In this document: positions 57,351 through 64,000 of the stretch, piece after piece
Layout: each line of letters starts with the position of its first letter
Numbering within the stretch: position 1 is the stretch's first letter
Assembly: GCA_028279875.1 (NCBI GenBank)
Contig: JANQMU010000015.1
Coordinates: forward strand, 120,158 to 184,157
DNA length: 64,000 nt
Source: Rhizobiaceae bacterium
GTDB lineage: Bacteria; Pseudomonadota; Alphaproteobacteria; Rhizobiales; Rhizobiaceae
Reading direction: 5' to 3'
Notes under the pieces: generated by a model
Told to the model about the DNA's origin: nothing
What the model saw: the letters and a program-made list of their open reading frames with translations, nothing else
The model's database searches: none
Program-made: the position numbers and the translations under genes

Positions 57351-58405
57351 CGGGTGGCCGAGATCCTGTCCGGCAACGCCTGGCCGGCCTTGACCTTGCC
57401 CGTTACCTGGCGCTTGTCGGTATGGTCATCGTCAATTTCGATGTGGTGATGGTGGGTCCGGTGCCGGCGGGAGCCGGTGGCTTCGCGGAATGGCTGCAGG
57501 GCCGCGCCGCCGCGACTTTTGTGGTGCTGGCCGGTGTCGGTTTCGGACTGGGCGCCCGCGACAAGGAATGGTCGGTCACCTCGCGGGTGACCCTCAAACG
57601 AGTGGGTTTCCTGTTTGCGCTCGGCATGATCAATATGGCGATCTTCCCTGCGGATATCATTCACTATTATGCGTTCTACTTCCTGCTCTGCCTTCCATTC
57701 CTGGGCCTCGGCAATCGCCATCTGCTTGTTGCGATCCTTGCCGTGACGATCAGCTTTCCGCTCCTGTCATTGGTTCTTGATTACGACACCGGCTGGCAAT
57801 GGGAAACGGTCAGCTATGAGGGGCTTTGGACTGTCGACGGTTATCTCAGGAACCTCGTCTTCAATGGCTGGCATCCGGTCATTCCGTGGATCGCCTTCTT
57901 TCTTGGAGGCGTCCTGCTGAGCCGGGCGAGGCTGCACGACCGGAAGGTCCAATGCCGCCTGCTGGTCGCTGGCACAGCCGGTTTTACCGGCGCGCTGCTG
58001 GTTTCGGCGCTGCTGAGCGCATGGTCCGCAACCATCGATCCGGAGCTGCATTATCTGTTCAGCGCGGCGCCGATCCCGCCCATGCCTCTTTTCGTTATCG
58101 CCGGCAGTGCGATTGCCTGCGCCGTCATCGGTCTTTGCCTGTTGCTTGCGCCGTGGCTGAACTCGATCGGTATTCTGGAACTGTTGACACCGGCAGGCCG
58201 CCAGACTCTGACACTCTATATTGCTCATATTGTTATCGGAATGGGGATCCTCGAGGGCGTCGGTATGATCGGTGGGCAGACGGCGCGACAGGCCCTCATC
58301 GCCGCTTTGCTGTTCTGCGTGGTCGCCACTGTCTTTTCGTTCGCTTGGTTGCGCGCTTTCAAACGCGGACCGCTTGAGGGTCTGATGAGACGTGTGACCG
58401 GGTGA
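57347..58405 (+). CDS. DUF418-like integral membrane protein
   Basis: RLAGLDLARYLALVGMVIVNFDVVM; C-terminal GRQTLTLYIAHIVIGMGILEGVG. GTGA overlap with tetR. Confidence 0.8.
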   Translation: MTGGRDPVRQRLAGLDLARYLALVGMVIVNFDVVMVGPVPAGAGGFAEWLQGRAAATFVVLAGVGFGLGARDKEWSVTSRVTLKRVGFLFALGMINMAIFPADIIHYYAFYFLLCLPFLGLGNRHLLVAILAVTISFPLLSLVLDYDTGWQWETVSYEGLWTVDGYLRNLVFNGWHPVIPWIAFFLGGVLLSRARLHDRKVQCRLLVAGTAGFTGALLVSALLSAWSATIDPELHYLFSAAPIPPMPLFVIAGSAIACAVIGLCLLLAPWLNSIGILELLTPAGRQTLTLYIAHIVIGMGILEGVGMIGGQTARQALIAALLFCVVATVFSFAWLRAFKRGPLEGLMRRVTG

Positions 58406-58528
58406 ATGCCATGCCGATCCACCGTCGGCGGCAGCCTCGATATCGACCCGCTCATCCTGTAGCATATCGACAGGGGCGCGATGCCGAGAAGAGCGAACGA
58501 CGTGGCAACTTCGAATAGGTGACGGCCA

Positions 58529-59278
58529 ATGATCGAAAGACGGGTAGGAGAAGCGGGCAGATCAGCCTTGCCGCTGATCGTTGCGGGTGCGCTGATGATG
58601 ATGGCGCCTGTGTCCGACGTCGCCGGAAAGCAGAAACCACCGCGGCGCGGTTCCGAACTCAATGAGCGCGTGGTGAACGGCCAGGGCTCAATCAGGCTCG
58701 TCGGGGAGATCTGGGTCGACAATTGGTTCGCACTCCATGTCAATGGGGCAAAAATCATCGAAGACAGCGTGCCGATCACGACCGAGCGCTCCTTCAACGC
58801 GGAACGGGTCACCTTTTCCACCGATCTGCCGGCGGCCATCGCGTTCGAGTTCCGCGACTTCATGGAGAACGCCACCGGGCTGGAATATATCGGCACCGGA
58901 CGGCAACAGATGGGCGATGGCGGCGCCATCGCCCAGTTTCACGATGCCAATGGCGGCGATCTTGTCGCCGTGACCAATGCCGACTGGCGCTGTCTTGTCG
59001 TACAACACGCACCGAGAGACGCCGCCTGCGCGCGCCAACGCGATCCGCAGGTCGGTGCCGGCCCCTGTGCCGAAACGGTCAATCCGGTGCCCGCAGGTTG
59101 GACGTTGCCAACTTTTGACGATAGAAACTGGCCGAAAGCGACCATTCATTCTGCCGCTTCGGTCAGGCCAAAGGGTGGTTATGATCGTGTGCGCTGGAGC
59201 CCGGCGGCCAAAATCATATGGGGACCGGATCTGGAACGCGATAATGTTGTGCTGTGCCGGGTCACCCTCGGCAGGTAG
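58529..59278 (+). CDS. Hypothetical exported protein
   Basis: Hydrophobic N-terminal segment, then a globular sequence with conserved-looking Trp/Asp-rich segments; no family recognised. Confidence 0.6.
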   Translation: MIERRVGEAGRSALPLIVAGALMMMAPVSDVAGKQKPPRRGSELNERVVNGQGSIRLVGEIWVDNWFALHVNGAKIIEDSVPITTERSFNAERVTFSTDLPAAIAFEFRDFMENATGLEYIGTGRQQMGDGGAIAQFHDANGGDLVAVTNADWRCLVVQHAPRDAACARQRDPQVGAGPCAETVNPVPAGWTLPTFDDRNWPKATIHSAASVRPKGGYDRVRWSPAAKIIWGPDLERDNVVLCRVTLGR

Positions 59279-59311
59279 CGCTGTCGGCACACCAACAGGA
59301 AAGGAAGGCAA

Positions 59312-59869
59312 ATGCTGCTCGAAACGCCGCTTCATGATCTTGGCTGGAAGGCCAAGCCGTTTACGCTGAAGGATCCCGACGGAAATGTTTTCAGCTCCGG
59401 GGAGGAGGCCGGCGAACATGGCACCCTGATCGCCTTTATCTGCAATCACTGTCCTTATGTGAAAGCGATCGCCGACCGGCTGGCGGATGACGCCAGAACC
59501 CTGCAGGCCGCCGGTATCGGTGTCCTGGCGGTGATGTCGAACGATTATGAGAACTATGCCGCCGACCGACCGGAACTGATGAAGGAATTCGCAAAGCAGC
59601 ACAACTTCCCGTTTCCTTATCTGGTCGACGAAGATCAAAGCGTCGGAAAAACATATGGGGCGGTCTGCACCCCTGATTTCTTCGGTTTCAACAGGGATGG
59701 GGAACTGTGCTATCGTGGCAGGCTCGACGATGCCGCCATGGGCGATGCCACATCGAGGACCCCGGAACTGGTGAACGCCATGCTGTTGGTGGCCAAGACC
59801 GGCCAAGGTCCTGAACAGCAATATCCATCGATCGGCTGTTCGATCAAATGGCGGCAGAACGACGGCTGA
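59312..59869 (+). CDS. Thioredoxin/redoxin family protein
   Basis: FTLKDPDGNVFSS; IAFICNHCPYVKAIADRL; GAVCTPDFFGFNRDGELCYRGRLDD. Confidence 0.88.
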   Translation: MLLETPLHDLGWKAKPFTLKDPDGNVFSSGEEAGEHGTLIAFICNHCPYVKAIADRLADDARTLQAAGIGVLAVMSNDYENYAADRPELMKEFAKQHNFPFPYLVDEDQSVGKTYGAVCTPDFFGFNRDGELCYRGRLDDAAMGDATSRTPELVNAMLLVAKTGQGPEQQYPSIGCSIKWRQNDG

Positions 59870-60021
59870 GCAAGCCAGAGAGCCCGATCGGCGCTTTCGT
59901 CCCCGACCCATAAAAACGGCGGGCGGCCGATGCGGCCGCGTTCCCGGTTGCATTTGTTGAAATGTCGCCCGAATATGACCCGCGACGGGGTGGATTGCCT
60001 TGGACGAGGGGTCGGTGGAGG

Positions 60022-60882
60022 ATGAAGACGGTTGCCAAATGGGTCGCGCTGGCGGTTGTCCTGTCGCTGATCGCGGGCCTTGCGTTCATCCTTTCTCTGC
60101 CGAGTGGAGCGCATGGCGCGAGGGATGTGCGGCTGTTGACCAGCCTGCTCAATGAAATCGCTGCGATCGATGTGCCCCACAACAGTTTTCTGTCCGAGGA
60201 ACAAAGGGCGCGCAACGCCGACCTGCTGGCTTTGGTGGAAAGCGGAACCGCCCTGTCCCCGGAGCAGAGCCGGACCTACCGCGAACTCATTCAGGAGACG
60301 TTGCTTCATCACCAGCCGCGACTGGTCTGGCTCGACTCCAATCTCTCGGTGCTCCGCGATGTCGACATGGCGAATCCCAACAATGTCGGCGGCAAGGGAA
60401 TCGTCGGGAGCCACGACCACCATGACGTTTCGGCGCGCCGGAATTTTTCCGACCTGACCGCCGCGCTCGCGCGCCTGGAGACGGCCAATGGCCCGACCGC
60501 GCCGATTACCAGGGTCTTCAGCGCCAATCGCGCCTACAAGAACCTCACCGACATCATTCTCCACCTGGCCGTTGCCGCGCAGTCGGTCTCGGTCGAATAC
60601 AGGCCGCCGGAGCAGGATATCGAACCGGGATCCATGGCCGCGGATTTCGAGGCCATGCTCATGGCCTATAAGATCGCGCAGTTCGCCCCGGTCAACTCGC
60701 CGGTCTATGTGGAGCAGATCGGCAGGGGGATGGACGCCTATGACCGGCTCGTTCTGGCGACCCAGGCGCGGATCAACCAGCGCCTTTCGCCGCTTGAAAG
60801 GCGGCTGGCCGGCCGCTGGCTGGCTCTGCACACGATTGCCCCGCAGCCTGACAGAACGATGAAGGTGCGCTTTCCGCGCTGA
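60022..60882 (+). CDS. Hypothetical membrane-anchored protein
   Basis: MKTVAKWVALAVVLSLIAGLAFILSLPSG anchor; alpha-helical remainder; no family recognised. Confidence 0.6.
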   Translation: MKTVAKWVALAVVLSLIAGLAFILSLPSGAHGARDVRLLTSLLNEIAAIDVPHNSFLSEEQRARNADLLALVESGTALSPEQSRTYRELIQETLLHHQPRLVWLDSNLSVLRDVDMANPNNVGGKGIVGSHDHHDVSARRNFSDLTAALARLETANGPTAPITRVFSANRAYKNLTDIILHLAVAAQSVSVEYRPPEQDIEPGSMAADFEAMLMAYKIAQFAPVNSPVYVEQIGRGMDAYDRLVLATQARINQRLSPLERRLAGRWLALHTIAPQPDRTMKVRFPR

Positions 60883-61140
60883 CATGCACGCTACAATGTT
60901 GCGTGACCGTTCCAGCGAAGGGCTCACGGTTCTCTGTCCGCCGGGACAAGCGGCCGCCGGTCAACTCGACCGAGTGGCGGGAATGTGGTAAAATTGCATA
61001 TATTTATTCTCGGCGCGCAGGCAGAAATCCGGTGTGAATCCGAGCCGCCGATTGATGCCGATAAGATCGGACCGGCGCACAATGAACCCCACTCCGCGTG
61101 ATCTGCTGGCCCCATCCGTTGATGCCAGAAGGAGAACGGC

Positions 61141-61497
61141 ATGAAGCACTCCATCCTCGCGGCTGCGGCCGCATTTATCCTCACGCAGACCGCGTCAGTG
61201 CCGGCGCAGGATGTACCGCATTGTTCAGTCTTGTCACTCAAATCTGACAGGGTGTCGGAAATGAAGTTGGCCAGTCTGGAAGAGGGTGGCGGTATTGACG
61301 GTTCCGCCCTGTTGACACCCAGGCGGGGCGGTCAATTTGCACCCGTGATTGTCGACCGGCCGACCGGGCAACCGCCCATTCTGATTGCCGGACGGTGTGG
61401 CTCGTCCGACTATTACTGTGATGAAAAAGGCGCGACCTATTGCTGCGGCAATTCCACCGACGGCTTTTACTGCGCCAAGGACGTGAATAGCTGCTAG
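61141..61497 (+). CDS. Small secreted protein with C-terminal six-Cys (knottin-like) module
   Basis: Signal peptide MKHSILAAAAAFILTQTASVPAQ; C-terminus CGSSDYYCDEKGATYCCGNSTDGFYCAKDVNSC. Confidence 0.65.
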   Translation: MKHSILAAAAAFILTQTASVPAQDVPHCSVLSLKSDRVSEMKLASLEEGGGIDGSALLTPRRGGQFAPVIVDRPTGQPPILIAGRCGSSDYYCDEKGATYCCGNSTDGFYCAKDVNSC

Positions 61498-61510
61498 CCG
61501 GATAGGCGCC

Positions 61511-64000
61511 CTAACCGGCGAGAACCGCTTCCGAACGGAACGATTGCGCAAGGTTGTCGGACGTCTGTGGTTTTCCGAACAGATATCCCTGACCTTGATG
61601 ACAGCCGACAAGGCGCAGAAAGCGCAATTGATCCTCGTTTTCGACGCCTTCGCAGATCAGCGTCAGGTCGAGGCCATCGGCGAGTGCCTTGATCGACTGA
61701 ACAATCGCCTGAGAGACCCGGTCCGAGGTGATATTGCGCACAAACATCTGGTCGAGTTTGATTGCATCCAACGGGAACTTCGACAGATAGCCGAATGACG
61801 AGAACCCGGTTCCAAAATCGTCGAGCGCGAACGACACGCCGAGTTCTCGAAGTTCGTGCAGCGTGTCCAGAAGATCGTCGGGGGAGTTGATGAAGGCGGA
61901 CTCTGTGATTTCCAGATGAAGTCGCTGCGGCTTCAGGCCGGATGCGCGCAAGGCCGCTTTGACGTCACCGACAAATCCGCCGCGTGCAAATTGTATCGGC
62001 GACACATTGACCGACACCGTGATCTGATCCGGCCAGGCAAGCGCATCCTCACAGGCCCGGTGCAGGATCCAGCGTCCAAGCTTTTCCACAAATCCGTTCG
62101 CCTCGGCAATGTCGATGAAATCGGCTGGTGATATGGCGCCGAGCCTGGGATGGTTCCAGCGCACGAGCGCTTCGGCGCCGACGATTTTGCGGTCGGACAG
62201 CGTGACCTGCGGCTGGTAGACGATGTGAAATTCGCGCTTGTCCAGGGCCGACCACAGCTCCCGCTCGATCTCCCGCGCTTTTTCCTGATGCGCAAAGGAA
62301 TGCGGATCAAAGGTCACGGCGCCGCTTCCGCCAGTCCGCGTCGCGCTGTCGAGCGCAAGCTCCGCCTGCATAAGGCTTGTGGCGGCCGGGGAGGGGCTTT
62401 TTCCAGACACCGGAGAGATACCGATACGCACACCGATCTGGGCCCGGATTCCGTCCAGATCGAAGGGGGTCTCTAAAATCTCCGCCAGACGCCGGCTGAT
62501 CTGCTGCGCCGCCGCACCGGAAACGGCCTCAAGCGTATAAAGTGCGAAAATGTCTCCACCCAGGCGGGCCGATGCGGGCAGCCCCAGTTCGCACCGGTCG
62601 AGCCGGCTGACGATCGCCTTGAGCAGCGTGTCGCCGACCGTCCTGCCCAATGTTGCATTGATTGTCTTGAAGCGGTGGAGATTCAGGGCGAACACGACCT
62701 GGCTGCCGGCAGCATCCGGCTTTCGCCCGACAATGTCCTTTTCCAGCCGTTTCAGGAACTCGGAACGCCGCATGGCGCCGGTCAGATCGTCGAATCTGGA
62801 CATGTATTCCAGCCGGGCTTCCTGATGCCGCTTCTCGGTGACATCGCGTGCCGTGATGCAGGCCACATACCACTTTTTGTCGGCTCGTCCGCGACCGTGC
62901 CCACGGCCTGAAAGGCAGGACGGTGTTATCGTGTATTCGACCGAGCGCCCGGACGGCAACTCGGTAAGCCGTGGGACCTGATCCCCGGAGCGTTCCGCAG
63001 CGCCGGACTTCAATTCCAGAATGCTCGCCCGAGCGCCTGCAACCAGTTCTCCCGGCACCACCGAAGACAGTTTCGTCCCCGGCCGGACATTGGTATCGAA
63101 ATCGAAAATCTCGGGCGCCCTGCGGTTTGTTTCCAAGATCGTGCCCTCCTCATCGACCACCAGGATGGCATCCGAACTGTCTGCAATGATGTGTGTCAGC
63201 ATGTGACGCATATTGCTGGCCTCCATGCTCGACTGCAGGAACCGCCATCGGCGGATGGTCAGTTCATTGAGTGATCTGGACACCGCATACAGCCAGAACA
63301 GCAGTTGAACCGGCACCGTCGGAAGGATGATTGCATAGTGGGTCTGCAAGATCATCCCGACAACGGCGACGACGGCGGCGAGTGCGAAACAGACGATCAA
63401 CTGGTGAGACAGTTCCGACAGCCATTGAGGCCGCGACAGGCCGAACAGAAGGAGCGCGAAGGCAAGAATGAACGGGGTGGCGGGCAGAGACTGCAGGTTG
63501 CGATCCTGCAGCAAGGTCTCCGCGCCAAGAATCTGGATCAGCGATCCCGGCATCGAGCCCTGAGCCGTGACGAAATAGGAATCGCCCGGCCGTACGCCGT
63601 CCGTGCCGAGGAGGACGGTTTTTCCGCGCAATATCGCGGGATCGATCCGGTCACCGAGCAGATCGGCCGCCGAATAGGTCGGCACCGTTTCGGGCGATAT
63701 TGAATAGTCGATTGTGATCGCGGCGCCGCCGTGCCGTTGCAGGCCGCCCGCCAACGCGGCTGCGACGGACGGCACGAACCGGCCGTCGAACAGGCCTTCA
63801 TAGGGGAGCGTGCGAACCACACCGTCACGATCGACCGGAACCTCCGCCAGGGCCAGCCAAACGTGGTTCCGCAGGATCGGGATCGGCAGTTCCCTGCCGA
63901 CGACGGGTGGTTCCCGGGCGGTCCCGAAATTGCGTGTCCCGACCGGCAGGATGACCCCGCCATCGGCCGCTTCGAGCACCCTGGACAGTGCGAGATCGTC
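61511..64000 (-). CDS. CHASE2-PAS-GGDEF-EAL protein (5' end beyond the window)
   Basis: CHASE2-like N-terminus with TM segments; PAS-like; ARLGGDIFALY (degenerate GGDEF); VGAEALVRWNHP, DDFGTGFSSFGYL, EGVEN. Frame stays open to 64000. Confidence 0.9.
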   Translation of the reverse strand, partial: DDLALSRVLEAADGGVILPVGTRNFGTAREPPVVGRELPIPILRNHVWLALAEVPVDRDGVVRTLPYEGLFDGRFVPSVAAALAGGLQRHGGAAITIDYSISPETVPTYSAADLLGDRIDPAILRGKTVLLGTDGVRPGDSYFVTAQGSMPGSLIQILGAETLLQDRNLQSLPATPFILAFALLLFGLSRPQWLSELSHQLIVCFALAAVVAVVGMILQTHYAIILPTVPVQLLFWLYAVSRSLNELTIRRWRFLQSSMEASNMRHMLTHIIADSSDAILVVDEEGTILETNRRAPEIFDFDTNVRPGTKLSSVVPGELVAGARASILELKSGAAERSGDQVPRLTELPSGRSVEYTITPSCLSGRGHGRGRADKKWYVACITARDVTEKRHQEARLEYMSRFDDLTGAMRRSEFLKRLEKDIVGRKPDAAGSQVVFALNLHRFKTINATLGRTVGDTLLKAIVSRLDRCELGLPASARLGGDIFALYTLEAVSGAAAQQISRRLAEILETPFDLDGIRAQIGVRIGISPVSGKSPSPAATSLMQAELALDSATRTGGSGAVTFDPHSFAHQEKAREIERELWSALDKREFHIVYQPQVTLSDRKIVGAEALVRWNHPRLGAISPADFIDIAEANGFVEKLGRWILHRACEDALAWPDQITVSVNVSPIQFARGGFVGDVKAALRASGLKPQRLHLEITESAFINSPDDLLDTLHELRELGVSFALDDFGTGFSSFGYLSKFPLDAIKLDQMFVRNITSDRVSQAIVQSIKALADGLDLTLICEGVENEDQLRFLRLVGCHQGQGYLFGKPQTSDNLAQSFRSEAVLAG

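Overview
This is a 64 kb GC-rich chromosomal segment, probably from an alphaproteobacterium (inferred from gene content and style). I saw no rRNA or tRNA genes, CRISPR arrays, or transposases. It carries about 50 protein-coding genes. The most notable locus is at 1-6.9 kb. A 1075-aa self-sufficient reductive dehalogenase (two corrinoid-dehalogenase-like units, two [4Fe-4S] motifs, a C-terminal FMN/NAD reductase and a [2Fe-2S] ferredoxin, no Tat signal) lies directly behind a MarR regulator. It is divergent from a non-pyrrolysine MttB-family corrinoid methyltransferase, and a GTTAAC inverted repeat overlaps the likely promoter. Other clusters are: an Anbu proteasome-like operon with ATP-grasp, alpha-E and transglutaminase genes; malonyl-CoA decarboxylase divergent from a GntR regulator; a flavin monooxygenase/MarR pair separated by a 39-bp almost perfect palindrome; an AraC-controlled sugar ABC/isomerase/dehydrogenase operon with a strong intra-operon hairpin; a partial hydroxyproline catabolic cluster; a predicted Gdx guanidinium exporter; two Cys-patterned secreted proteins (one knottin-like); a Cys-rich ECF sigma factor with an overlapping small ORF; two candidate non-coding RNA loci that end in intrinsic terminators; and a CHASE2-GGDEF-EAL protein with a degenerate GGDIF motif, truncated by the window edge. 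All family calls come from reading translations and motifs by eye. No searches were run.
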